A stretch of 64,000 nucleotides of DNA from Bin87 sp965261925 (GTDB taxonomy: Bacteria; Chloroflexota; Dehalococcoidia; Lucifugimonadales; UBA3495), in the NCBI GenBank assembly GCA_965261925.1, contig OZ253486.1, forward strand, positions 682,001 to 746,000, given 5' to 3'. Made by a program: the position numbers and the translations under genes. Shown here one piece after another: positions 8,923-16,220 of this stretch (position 1 is the first letter of the stretch; the number at the start of each line of letters is the position of its first letter). A model generated the notes under the pieces. It saw nothing but the letters and a program-made list of their open reading frames with translations, was not told where the DNA came from and ran no database searches.

Positions 8923-10062
8923 ATGGACATGGGACTCAGTGAGATTCAGCAGATGCTGAAGAACTCGGCGCGGGAGTTTCTGGCGCAGGAATGCCCGCTG
9001 ACGCTGGTGCGCGAACTGGAAAACGACCCGCGGGGCTATACAGAAGAATTGTGGCGGCAGGTGTCCAGCCTGGGCTGGACCGGCATACCCTTCCCCGAGC
9101 AGTACGGAGGCACCGGCGGGTCATTCCTCGACCTCGCCGTGCTGGTCGAGGAGATGGGCCGCGCATTGCTGCCCGCTCCCTATTTCGCCACCGTTGTGCT
9201 GGGTGGGCTGACCGTGATGGACGCCGGCAGCGACGACCAGAAGCGCGACATCCTGACCGGCGTCTGCGCCGGCACTGTCCGCCTCACCCTGGCCCTCACC
9301 GAGCCGTCGGCGACCACCGAGGCCTGGGGCGTGGAGACCACCGCCAGCGCATCGGGCGACGGCTACGTTATCTCCGGCACCAAGCTGTTCGTTCCCGACG
9401 CCCATGCCGCCGACACCATCATCGTCGCGGCGCGCACCATGCCGGCCGGGGACGATCCGGAGCAGGGCATCACGCTGTTCCTGATGCCGTCCAATGCCGC
9501 CGGCGTGGAGGTTGAGCAGGTTGGCACCATCGGCAACGAGCGGCTCTGCGAGGTGCGGCTGAACAACGTCTCCGTGGGAGCGGGCACCGTGCTCGGCGAG
9601 GTCGGACAGGGCTGGCCCGTCATCGAGCGCGCCCTAGCCCGGGCGACCGCGGCCCACTGCGTGCAGATGGTGGGCGGCGCCGACGCGGTGGTCGATATGA
9701 CCGTCGAATATGTCAAGCAGCGCACCCAGTTCGGCCGTCCCGTGGGGAGTTTCCAGGCGGTGCAGCACCACTGTTCCAACATGGCCACCGACGTTGAGGG
9801 AGCCCGCCACGTGGCCTACCAGGCAGCGTGGGCCATCGCCGAAGGCCGGTCCGGCCGCCGCGAGGTCGCCATCGCCAAAGCCTGGTGCAGCGGCGCTTAC
9901 CAAAGGGTCTGCTCCCTGGGTCACCAGTGCCACGGCGCCATCGGTTTCACCGAGGAGCACAACCTGCAGCTCTACACGCGCCGGGCCAAGGTACAGGAAC
10001 TTTCCTACGGCAGCGTCCACGACCACAAGGAAGTGGCGTTGCAGGAAATCGAGGCTGCGTAG
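8923..10062 (+). CDS. Acyl-CoA dehydrogenase
   Basis: A 379-residue FAD-dependent acyl-CoA dehydrogenase, oxidising an acyl-CoA to the 2-enoyl-CoA. The ATG at 8923 follows GGGAGG. The N-terminal helical domain has GIPFPEQYGG, the beta domain has LTLALTEPSATTEAWG (flavin/substrate contact region) and SGTKLFVPDAHAAD, and the C-terminal helical domain has QRTQFGRPVGSFQAVQHHCS and the HQCHGAIGFTEEHNLQLYTR motif. The terminal region ends YTRRAKVQELSYGS rather than the usual YEGTNEI-type sequence that supplies the catalytic glutamate in many short-chain enzymes, resembling the alpha/beta-type dehydrogenases of steroid or branched-acid catabolism. The exact substrate is unknown. It stands alone, with no adjacent thiolase or CoA ligase. 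Confidence 0.9.
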   Translation: MDMGLSEIQQMLKNSAREFLAQECPLTLVRELENDPRGYTEELWRQVSSLGWTGIPFPEQYGGTGGSFLDLAVLVEEMGRALLPAPYFATVVLGGLTVMDAGSDDQKRDILTGVCAGTVRLTLALTEPSATTEAWGVETTASASGDGYVISGTKLFVPDAHAADTIIVAARTMPAGDDPEQGITLFLMPSNAAGVEVEQVGTIGNERLCEVRLNNVSVGAGTVLGEVGQGWPVIERALARATAAHCVQMVGGADAVVDMTVEYVKQRTQFGRPVGSFQAVQHHCSNMATDVEGARHVAYQAAWAIAEGRSGRREVAIAKAWCSGAYQRVCSLGHQCHGAIGFTEEHNLQLYTRRAKVQELSYGSVHDHKEVALQEIEAA

Positions 10063-10118
10063 CGATGATTTCAGCGTAGCTTTTCCTATTCACTTACATT
10101 TGCGAAGGAGGCAAAACG

Positions 10119-10625
10119 ATGGCCAAGCGAGTCGTATTCTGCCTCGTTGAAAACAGCCGGGACGAGGTACTGCTTATCCAGCGTGGGTATGGAAAAGAGA
10201 AGGGAAAGTGGTCGTTGCCTGGTGGATTTGTGGACCGCGGCGAAAGTAGTAAGCACGCTGCATACCGCGAAACCAAAGAAGAGACAGGGTTGATCGTTGA
10301 AGTCGTTTCAACCGTTATGGTTGGCCGAACACGGCCAATTAAAACATTTGCGGGTCAGGTTGTGGGCGGCAAATTACGATTCCAACGCCGCGAATGTTTG
10401 GATGTCAGGTTTCGCGATCCAACGAAAATACGGTCTCACGAGTTGGCTTTCGATGCAGACCGAAGAGCGCTGCACCTTTGGGCGAAAATGAAAACTGAAC
10501 ACAACGAACTCAGGCAACAGCCATTGCCCGACAAGTGCCCGCGATGCGGGGAGCCCAGCGTTCGGCTACGTCACTACCCACATCAAAACCACTATCGTTG
10601 TGATTCTTGTAAAAATACTTTCTAA
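10119..10625 (+). CDS. Nudix hydrolase with C-terminal zinc ribbon
   Basis: A 168-residue Nudix enzyme that would hydrolyse a nucleoside diphosphate linked to another group. The Nudix box is complete at residues 36-58: G, five residues, E, seven residues, RETKEETGL, carrying the metal-binding glutamates. The C-terminal 35 residues contain CPRCG and CDSCKNTF, forming a zinc ribbon, an arrangement seen in NADH-pyrophosphatase-like and other regulatory Nudix proteins, although there the ribbon is often before the box. A strong AAGGAGG site precedes the ATG. AT content is higher here than in the flanking genes, which may indicate acquisition. Confidence 0.85.
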   Translation: MAKRVVFCLVENSRDEVLLIQRGYGKEKGKWSLPGGFVDRGESSKHAAYRETKEETGLIVEVVSTVMVGRTRPIKTFAGQVVGGKLRFQRRECLDVRFRDPTKIRSHELAFDADRRALHLWAKMKTEHNELRQQPLPDKCPRCGEPSVRLRHYPHQNHYRCDSCKNTF

Positions 10626-10663
10626 ACTGGAATGGAAGTAGCTACCAGTAGGAGTAATGCCTA

Positions 10664-11023
10664 ATGACAACTATGACCCCCGCCCGCAGTTCGCCCTTTT
10701 CCGCCATGGCCCGCGACCCGCTGCATCCCGACGTCATCTACCGGGACGAGCGCTGCTTTGTGGTTCGTGACATCAACCCCAAGGCGCCGGTGCACCTGCT
10801 GATCATTCCCAACATGCCCATCAACGGGCTCGATTACATCAGCCCCGCCATGGAAGCCACCATGGGGCACCTGTTCGTGGTGGCCGCGGAGATGGCCCGT
10901 CGCGAAGGCGTGACCATCAGCGGCTACCGGCTGGTGGTCAACAACGGCGCCGACGCCGGCCAGACCATCGCCTGGCCGCACATGCACCTGCTCGGCGGCC
11001 GGGGACTGGGAGACATGGGCTAA
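10664..11023 (+). CDS. HIT-family protein (histidine triad hydrolase)
   Basis: A 119-residue HIT protein, probably acting on AMP-linked nucleotides like Hint. The N-terminal strand region (VIYRDERCFVVRDINPKAPVHLLIIP) and the C-terminal GADAGQTIAWPHMHLLGG segment place it clearly in the family. The canonical HxHxH triad is altered: the first histidine position is Trp (WPHMHLL), while the second and third histidines, including the catalytic nucleophile of Hint enzymes, are kept. It follows the Nudix gene by 38 bases and may be cotranscribed with the next genes, which is plausible for a nucleotide-clean-up group. Confidence 0.85.
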   Translation: MTTMTPARSSPFSAMARDPLHPDVIYRDERCFVVRDINPKAPVHLLIIPNMPINGLDYISPAMEATMGHLFVVAAEMARREGVTISGYRLVVNNGADAGQTIAWPHMHLLGGRGLGDMG

Positions 11024-11028
11024 CGTCC

Positions 11029-11430
11029 ATGGGCGATTTCATGGCCGAAATCCACATCGGTAACATCACCGGGGGCGATACGCGCCCGGTGATTGCTCTT
11101 GTGGACACCGGCGCCACCGAATCCGCCTTTCCTGCGGACCTGCTGGAGCAACTCCATATCCCGGCGACGGAACGACCGATGGACTACGTCCTGGCCGATG
11201 GAACCACTCTACGGTGTTCCCGCGGGCTCGCCCGGATTTCCATAACGGTTCGGTCCGGCGAGACCTTGAGCAGCATCTGTCCGGTCGCTTTCTGGCCTGA
11301 TGAGAGTGGTCAATGCGTCGGCGCAACCACGTTGCAGATCCTGACGCTGGCAGTTGATCCCGTCAACGAAGAATTGGTACCCGTTTCAGCTCTCAGACGG
11401 GGCTGGCCTGGAGATATTCCGGTGCAGTGA
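11029..11430 (+). CDS. Retropepsin-like aspartic protease
   Basis: A 133-residue clan AA aspartyl protease-like protein. Residues 26-31 read VDTGAT, the catalytic Asp-Thr/Ser-Gly signature preceded by hydrophobic residues, and TLQILTLAVDPVNEELVP near the end fits the second strand region of a single-domain retropepsin that acts as a homodimer. Two starts are possible, the ATG at 11029 five bases after the HIT stop and another at 11041. Targets are unknown. A second, unrelated-looking retropepsin-type gene is at 33305-33754. Small single-domain proteases of this kind are common in Chloroflexota and cyanobacteria. Confidence 0.75.
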   Translation: MGDFMAEIHIGNITGGDTRPVIALVDTGATESAFPADLLEQLHIPATERPMDYVLADGTTLRCSRGLARISITVRSGETLSSICPVAFWPDESGQCVGATTLQILTLAVDPVNEELVPVSALRRGWPGDIPVQ

Positions 11431-11466
11431 TGACCGTGCTCTGCATGAAGTGAGTGTGACCACCCC

Positions 11467-12069
11467 ATGACCACCATTGAGATTTCCGACCGCGTGGTGG
11501 ACCGCATCCACCGCCGGATCCGCCGCCTGCCGCCCGGGCTCCAGGAGCACTGCCAGCGGGTGGAACAGATCGCCCGCGACCTGGCCGAGCGCCACGGTCA
11601 GGATGTGGAAGCCATTGGTCTGACCGCCCTGGCCCACGACGCCACCAAGCACTTCTCCGGCGTTGAGAACCTGCTGCGCATGGAGGAATATGACCTGCCT
11701 CCGGTGACGGCGTTCGAGCGGCGCAACCCGGCGATCCTGCATGGCATGGTGGGCGCCGAACTGCTGAAGCGGGAGGACGGCCTCCGCCATCCGCAGCTGT
11801 ACAACGCGGTGTACTGGCACACCACCGGGGACCCATCCGGCGGCGATGAAATTGCCCACATCGTTTTCCTGGCCGACAAGCTGGACCCGGTCAAGGTCAA
11901 GCGTTACCCCTGGCAGGCTGAGCTGAAGGAACTCGCCGAGAACGACCTGCCCTCCGCCATGACCATGTTCCTCACCAGGAACGTGGTCCGTATGCTGGAC
12001 AAGGGCTCGGCGATTCACCCGGCGGCGATAGAAGCGCGTAACACTTTGCTGCTGGAAGCAGGATCGTAG
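11467..12069 (+). CDS. HD-domain phosphohydrolase, YqeK-like
   Basis: A 200-residue HD-domain protein. The metal-binding residues appear as EHCQRVEQIARDLAERHG (first His), ALAHDATKH (HD pair) and later HGMVGAELL and YWHTTGDP, the arrangement of YqeK, a symmetrical Ap4A hydrolase. The C-terminal half (ADKLDPVKVKRYPW) is also YqeK-like. YqeK usually neighbours nicotinate mononucleotide adenylyltransferase (NadD); here it follows HIT and retropepsin genes. With the upstream Nudix and HIT genes it could form a dinucleotide-degrading group, which is inference from adjacency. Confidence 0.8.
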   Translation: MTTIEISDRVVDRIHRRIRRLPPGLQEHCQRVEQIARDLAERHGQDVEAIGLTALAHDATKHFSGVENLLRMEEYDLPPVTAFERRNPAILHGMVGAELLKREDGLRHPQLYNAVYWHTTGDPSGGDEIAHIVFLADKLDPVKVKRYPWQAELKELAENDLPSAMTMFLTRNVVRMLDKGSAIHPAAIEARNTLLLEAGS

Positions 12070-12125
12070 GGGCGGGTATAATTACTCTTACTGACGTGGA
12101 AGGCGATACGATGGAGCTTGCTACG

Positions 12126-12416
12126 ATGGAATTCGATGTCGCGGTCTGGCGTGACACCTTGTCGGACGGTTCGATTTGCTACGCGGCAATCTGTCCCGCG
12201 GTTCGCCGTGCCCACGGACAAGGTGATACCGAAGCCGAAGCTCTGGTTGACGTGGCTGACACCATGGCAATCTATCTGGATCATATGCCGGGCAAGGCCA
12301 AGGGCGGGCAAGCAGCCCAGGACGCGGTCTCCGAGCTGCTTACGGAACTCACCGCCGAGGGCGTTGAGCCATGGATACGCCAAGTCGTTCCTGCTCGCAA
12401 CCAGGTGCCTGCCTAG
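12126..12416 (+). CDS. HicB-like antitoxin, first tandem copy
   Basis: A 96-residue protein starting at the ATG at 12126, chosen because its duplicate at 12714 starts at the equivalent position; GTG at 12096 and ATG at 12111 are in-frame alternatives. It reads MEFDVAVWRDTLSDGSICYA and then GDTEAEALVDVADTM, the HicB partial RNase-H-like fold with its alternating strand and helix pattern. It precedes a HicA-like gene by two bases. Antitoxin-first order is the reverse of classical hicAB but is known. The protein would neutralise the downstream toxin and repress the operon. Confidence 0.7.
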   Translation: MEFDVAVWRDTLSDGSICYAAICPAVRRAHGQGDTEAEALVDVADTMAIYLDHMPGKAKGGQAAQDAVSELLTELTAEGVEPWIRQVVPARNQVPA

Positions 12417-12418
12417 CG

Positions 12419-12697
12419 ATGGTAAGAATTGCTAATGTCAAGCCCCGTGAAATGCTGCGCAGAATGGGGCTCGTACCGAGCAATCGTGACCATGTTTATT
12501 TCTATCACGCCTGGTTAAATATAGGCACCAAAATATCCCATGGAGATAAAGAACTTAACGCATTGTTGATGGGTAAGATAGCGCTAGATGATCTAAAGAT
12601 GAACAGTGTGGAGGAGTTTCGTGCCGCGCTACGAGGCAATATCCCGGCGCGTTATCTTGACCCGAACGCCCCGTGGGACGGCCAGCCCCTGGACTAA
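12419..12697 (+). CDS. HicA-like toxin, first tandem copy
   Basis: A 92-residue basic protein two bases after the HicB-like stop. It contains KPREMLRRMG, NRDHVYFYHAWLN (the histidine corresponds to the HicA catalytic position in a GSH-type motif) and TKISHGDKELN, which matches the end of the HicA double-stranded-RNA-binding fold. A conserved C-terminal extension ends FRAALRGNIPARYLDPNAPW. HicA toxins cleave mRNA. Compared with the second copy it lacks about three residues near position 12, so it may have drifted. Assignment to HicA is by motif, not by alignment. Confidence 0.65.
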   Translation: MVRIANVKPREMLRRMGLVPSNRDHVYFYHAWLNIGTKISHGDKELNALLMGKIALDDLKMNSVEEFRAALRGNIPARYLDPNAPWDGQPLD

Positions 12698-12713
12698 GCA
12701 CAGGATTGCAGTC

Positions 12714-13004
12714 ATGGAATACGATGTCGTTGTCTGGCGCGGAACTTTGTCCGACGGTTCCATTTGCTACGCTGCGGTTTGCCCGGCCATTAGCCACGCC
12801 CACGGACAGGGTGAAACCGAGGCTGAAGCCTTGGTGGATGTCGCTGATACCATGGCTCTTTTTGTGGAAAAGATACCTGGCAAGGTGAAAACTGGCCAGG
12901 CGGCGCAGGACGCCCTTTCGGAAGAATGTTCAGAACTCACCTCTGACGGCGTTGTGCATTGGGTGCGCCAATTGGAGCCTCGTAGGAACTCAGTGCCCGT
13001 GTAG
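12714..13004 (+). CDS. HicB-like antitoxin, second tandem copy
   Basis: A 96-residue duplicate of the protein at 12126, exactly equal in length and with most residues identical (MEYDVVVWRGTLSDGSICYA; GETEAEALVDVADTM). It begins 16 bases after the first toxin gene. Divergence is concentrated in the C-terminal half (LSEECSELTSDGV), the region expected to decide DNA binding or partner specificity. The pair 12714-13297 therefore looks like a tandem duplication of a whole antitoxin-toxin module followed by divergence. Confidence 0.7.
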   Translation: MEYDVVVWRGTLSDGSICYAAVCPAISHAHGQGETEAEALVDVADTMALFVEKIPGKVKTGQAAQDALSEECSELTSDGVVHWVRQLEPRRNSVPV

Positions 13005-13006
13005 CG

Positions 13007-13297
13007 ATGCCCAGAATAGCGAATGTCAAACCGCGAGAATTAATCCGCGTGCTCCGCAGGATGAGATTTGAGAGGGATGACCGAGATCACGTGAATTTCT
13101 ACCATGAATGGTTGAATTTGTGGACAAAAGTATCGCACGGCGACAAAGATATTGATGCCGACCTCATGGGCCGTATAGCAATCAGGCAACTCAAAATGAA
13201 CAGTGCCGAAGAGTTTCGCGCCGCGTTGCGCGGCAATATACCGGCACGTTATCTAGACCCGAACGCCCCGTGGGACGGCCAACCTCTGGACCAGTGA
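13007..13297 (+). CDS. HicA-like toxin, second tandem copy
   Basis: A 96-residue duplicate of the 12419 gene, again two bases after its antitoxin stop (TAG, CG, ATG). It keeps KPRELIRVLRRM, DRDHVNFYHEWLN, TKVSHGDKDID and the C-terminal extension, the last 30 codons of which are nearly identical at the DNA level to the first copy. It appears complete and is the more canonical of the two, with the full N-terminal helix. The next gene, the candidate selenoprotein, starts six bases downstream, so they are probably cotranscribed. Confidence 0.65.
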   Translation: MPRIANVKPRELIRVLRRMRFERDDRDHVNFYHEWLNLWTKVSHGDKDIDADLMGRIAIRQLKMNSAEEFRAALRGNIPARYLDPNAPWDGQPLDQ

Positions 13298-13302
13298 TTA
13301 TT

Positions 13303-13632
13303 ATGCCCGCGAGCCTTGACATAACCCCCGAAGCTTCCCAATTCATCCGGCACAAAGGCGGACAGGCCGTGGTCGACCTGATCTGCTGGAAGGGTTGAAC
13401 CGGCGAATCCGTTGAGGTATCGGTCGATACCAACGTCCGTCGTCGACGCAGCCTGGAGTCCTATGCAGCGTTGGACGACGATGACATCAAGTTGTTCGTG
13501 GCCCCGGGCATCGCGGATCACGCCCTGCAGGTTACGGTGTCGATGAGCCGGTTCCTGCTGTTCCGGAACCTCAAGGCAACCGTGGTATTACCTGACGGCA
13601 TCACGCTGGGTCGACGCGCGTCCCTCGTTTAG
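13303..13632 (+). CDS. HesB-like (CC/Se-type) selenoprotein candidate, UGA at codon 32
   Basis: Read straight through one in-frame TGA at 13396-13398, the frame from the ATG at 13303 to the TAG at 13630-13632 gives 109 residues. The N-terminus SLDITPEASQFIRHKGGQAV matches small HesB/IscA-like proteins, and both halves (before: VVDLICWKG; after: TGESVEVSVDTN and DIKLFVAPGIADH) form one continuous fold. The UGA lies four codons after a cysteine, the position where a redox selenocysteine would be expected. A SECIS-like hairpin follows at the right distance. HesB-like selenoproteins are an established bacterial family. If selenocysteine is not made, the gene would be a nonsense pseudogene. It follows the HicA-like gene by six bases and overlaps the convergent Uma2 gene by four. 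Confidence 0.75.
13411..13434 (+). promoter_or_regulatory. SECIS-like stem-loop after the in-frame UGA
   Basis: GGTATC (13416-13421) pairs perfectly with GATACC (13426-13431) around the four-base loop GGTC, which carries the two G residues expected in a bacterial SECIS apical loop. GTT (13411-13413) and AAC (13432-13434) extend the stem below a two-base bulge (GA). The loop starts 23 bases after the UGA, inside the usual 16-37-base range for SelB recognition. Confidence 0.7.
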
Positions 13633-14204
13633 CCCTCTATCGCCGGCAGCATATCGGCCACGGCGCAGGCGAAGCCGGGCAGGTAGTCCCCGCCGTCCAC
13701 GGCGTCAGCGTCCGTTAGCACCAGTGGAGACGCACCGGCCGCGTGCACCGTCAGCGTGCGGGCGTCGATGTCAATCACCCAAACGGCCCTGCTGCCGGCG
13801 TTAATGTATTCCTCAATCTTTTGCGCTATCTCGGCGGGCGTGTTGCTGTCCGACAAAATCTCCACGGCGAGGTCAGGCGCGCCGTCGTAAAGCATTCCAG
13901 CCAGATCGGATCGGGCCAATCGCTCAGTTGATACAAACGAAATGTCGGGCATCCGCGAGGTGACTGGCGAATCAGGACCCGTCACATACCCCCGGTTGCT
14001 CGTGTACACCCGGCCCAGTCGGTTGGGGAAAACATGCTCCGACAAGCGCCAGTTGACTAGCGAACCGGTGTGTTCGTGTTCCTCGGATGCGACCATCAGC
14101 TCAACGAGGACTCCTTTCACCAGCTCATGCCGGGGGTGCTTGGGCAGCGCGGCATACTCCTCCAGCGTCACGGACGGCGCGGCGGCGATGTTGTGCGTCG
14201 TCAT
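13629..14204 (-). CDS. Uma2-family endonuclease-like protein
   Basis: A 191-residue Uma2 (DUF820) protein with the PD-(D/E)XK nuclease-like fold. The start at 14204 is followed by VTLEEYAALP, a typical opening. Motifs include HELVKGVLVELM, RMPDISFVSTERL (the PD), APDLAVEILSDSNTPAEIAQK (the E-x-L/S strand with downstream Lys) and YINAGSRAVWVIDID. These residues are consistent with a metal-dependent nuclease, although cellular function is not established; the family is greatly expanded in Chloroflexota and cyanobacteria. It converges on the selenoprotein gene, overlapping it by four bases. Confidence 0.85.
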   Translation of the reverse strand: MTTHNIAAAPSVTLEEYAALPKHPRHELVKGVLVELMVASEEHEHTGSLVNWRLSEHVFPNRLGRVYTSNRGYVTGPDSPVTSRMPDISFVSTERLARSDLAGMLYDGAPDLAVEILSDSNTPAEIAQKIEEYINAGSRAVWVIDIDARTLTVHAAGASPLVLTDADAVDGGDYLPGFACAVADMLPAIEG

Positions 14205-14234
14205 GACGTACCTCCTCGCTAATATCGGCGGGGT

Positions 14235-15644
14235 CTAACGCGCGTAGCGGTAACCGCCGGCCGGCGTCCGGGCGCAGTTGAGCCGGCGGTTCAGGTGCAG
14301 GCCCTCGAGGACGAACTCCACGGCTGAGGCTACTACCTCAGGACGCCGGTCGTCGCCGATCAGCGCGGACACTGCGGCCGGGAGGCCTGCGATATTGGTC
14401 AATGCCGCGGCGTAGGCGGCGGCCGGAACTTCGCTGCCCGTTTCCACCGCGTTGCCCAGGTCGAACGCCGTTACGATGTCATCCAGGTCGTCCACGTTAC
14501 AGTGGCGTCCGAAGATGCCGAGGGTCGCCCGCTTGGTCAGGTCCTCCACGAGGCGGTCCTCCCGGCCCTCGCCGAAGGTCTCCATCTCGATCTTCCCGCC
14601 CAGGGACGCGACGAGATAGGGAAGGTCGCTGATGCGCGGACAGGCAATATCCTCGTCGTGTCGGATGCTGCGGCGCAGGGCGTTGCTGATGAGGGTCTCG
14701 TAGTTGGCGATGGACATGCGCACGCTGACGCCGGACCGCTGGTTGATCTCGTTGCTGGCCCGGGCCCGAGCCGTCACCTCCGCGACGATCTCCGTCATGA
14801 ACTCAGGGATCACCACCTTGTCCTCGTCGGGGAAGCGGTTCCGCTCCTGCTCCATGATGGCGATCTCTTCTTCGAGCTCCTTGGGATAGTGGGTGTGGAT
14901 CTGCGCGCCGTAGCGGTCCTTCAGCGGCGTGACAATGCGACCGCGGTTGGTGTAGTCCTCGGGGTTTGCCGTGGCCACGACGAACACGTCCAGCGGCATC
15001 CGGATGCGGTAGCCCTTGATCTGCACGTCCCGCTCTTCCATGAGGTTGAACAGGCCCACCTGGATCCGTTCGGCCAGGTCGGGGAGTTCGTTGATGCAGA
15101 AAATCCCCCGGTTGGTGCGCGGCACCAGACCGTAGTGGATGGCAGTCTCATCCGACAGGTGCCGGCCTTCCGCCACCTTGATGGGGTCGATCTCACCGAT
15201 CAGGTCGGCGATGGAGATGTCGGGGGTGGCCAGCTTTTCGGAGTAGCGCATGTCCCGCCCGATCCAGGCCACGGGCGTGTCGTCGCCGAGGTCGGCCACC
15301 AGCTGTTTCGCGTCGGGGGTGAGGGGGTTGTAGGGATCGTCGTTCAGCTCGCTGCCGGCGATGACCGGAATCTGCTCGTCCAGCAGGTTGACCATCTCCC
15401 GGATCAGCCGGGTCTTGGCCTGGCCGCGCTCGCCCAGCAGGATGATGTCCTGGCCGGCCAGGATGGCGTTTTCCAACTGGGGAATGACCGTCTGATCGAA
15501 ACCGACGATGCCGGGAAACACCGGCTCTTCGGCGCGGATCCTGGCGATCAGGTTGCGGCGGATCTCCTCGCGCACCGACGTCGATTGGTAGCCGCTATCG
15601 CGGAGTTCGCCGATGGTGGCCGGCAAAGGGTTATTCGTGGACAT
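14235..15644 (-). CDS. MoxR/magnesium-chelatase-type AAA+ ATPase
   Basis: A 469-residue AAA+ ATPase of the ChlI/MoxR-like group. The ATG at 15644 (MSTNNPLPATIGELRDSG) is preferred over an upstream in-frame codon because it follows AAAGGATGG. Walker A is GERGQAKTRLI, Walker B is GIFCINELPDL, and VVATANPEDYTNRGRI is the sensor I region. These ATPases remodel or load proteins, often together with a VWA-domain partner. Here no VWA gene is adjacent; the nearest are at 25804-27297. The Uma2 gene follows 30 bases downstream on the same strand. Confidence 0.85.
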   Translation of the reverse strand: MSTNNPLPATIGELRDSGYQSTSVREEIRRNLIARIRAEEPVFPGIVGFDQTVIPQLENAILAGQDIILLGERGQAKTRLIREMVNLLDEQIPVIAGSELNDDPYNPLTPDAKQLVADLGDDTPVAWIGRDMRYSEKLATPDISIADLIGEIDPIKVAEGRHLSDETAIHYGLVPRTNRGIFCINELPDLAERIQVGLFNLMEERDVQIKGYRIRMPLDVFVVATANPEDYTNRGRIVTPLKDRYGAQIHTHYPKELEEEIAIMEQERNRFPDEDKVVIPEFMTEIVAEVTARARASNEINQRSGVSVRMSIANYETLISNALRRSIRHDEDIACPRISDLPYLVASLGGKIEMETFGEGREDRLVEDLTKRATLGIFGRHCNVDDLDDIVTAFDLGNAVETGSEVPAAAYAAALTNIAGLPAAVSALIGDDRRPEVVASAVEFVLEGLHLNRRLNCARTPAGGYRYAR

Positions 15645-15760
15645 GAAAGCGGTCCATCCTTTGGTCAGAGTAGGGGTTTGCCGGCAGTATAGCAAAACGT
15701 CCAGTCCGCAACCGTCGCCGGCTTTCGTGTGCTACCATTGTATGGTAGGGTGATCCCGCT

Positions 15761-16147
15761 ATGCTCCGTTTTCTCTGGCCCATCCTCATGATGTTCGGCC
15801 CCCAGCTGGGGCCGCGCATCGTCAAGTTCGTGCGCGCCCTGTACCGGCTGCACCGCGATTCCCGGGTCAACCTGCTGATCAAGCTGCTGATTCCGTTGGC
15901 GGTGATCTACGCCATTTTCCCTTTCGACTTGGTGCGGGACCGCATCCCTTACGGTTTGGGCCGGTACGACGACATCATCATCCTGGCTTTGGCCGTGTGG
16001 CTCTTCTGGAACCTGTGCCCCCGGGCGGTGGTTCGAGAGCACATGGGCGAACCGCCGCCTCCGCGCCCGGAAGACGACGATCCCGACAGTGTTGTTGACG
16101 GCCAGGCCCGCCCCGCCGACAACGCGGACGACCAGCGCAGCTGTTGA
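15761..16147 (+). CDS. DUF1232 (YkvA-like) membrane protein
   Basis: A 128-residue protein with the DUF1232 core: LIKLLIPLAVIYAIFPFDLVRDRIPYG followed by a second hydrophobic helix (IIILALAVWLFWNLCP). The characteristic P-x-D-x-x-D/P pattern is seen as FPFDLVRDRIP. The C-terminal 40 residues are acidic and disordered in look. Function is unknown; the family is membrane-associated. It is divergent from the ATPase gene, 116 bases away, and lies upstream of hemW. Confidence 0.8.
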   Translation: MLRFLWPILMMFGPQLGPRIVKFVRALYRLHRDSRVNLLIKLLIPLAVIYAIFPFDLVRDRIPYGLGRYDDIIILALAVWLFWNLCPRAVVREHMGEPPPPRPEDDDPDSVVDGQARPADNADDQRSC

Positions 16148-16176
16148 TCCGCCGGCGACCCCACAGTCATTGATCC

Positions 16177-16208
16177 AGCAGGGGCGGGTATGAAACTCGC
16201 CCCTTGCT
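16177..16208. repeat. GGGGCG/CGCCCC palindromic dispersed repeat
   Basis: AGCAGGGGCGGG and its near complement CTCGCCCCTTGCT flank an eight-base centre. It belongs to a small family of hairpin-forming repeats sharing a GGGGCG...CGCCCC core; other members are at 21189, 29833 and 43274, with a half-site at 12066. Confidence 0.55.
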
Positions 16209-16220
16209 ACAGGTGCTGCG

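Noticed and set aside
13396..13398. Plain nonsense mutation or sequencing error in the HesB-like gene
   Set aside because: Considered but held less likely, since the codon is UGA specifically, both halves are intact, and a hairpin fitting SECIS rules is at the right distance. It stays the main alternative.
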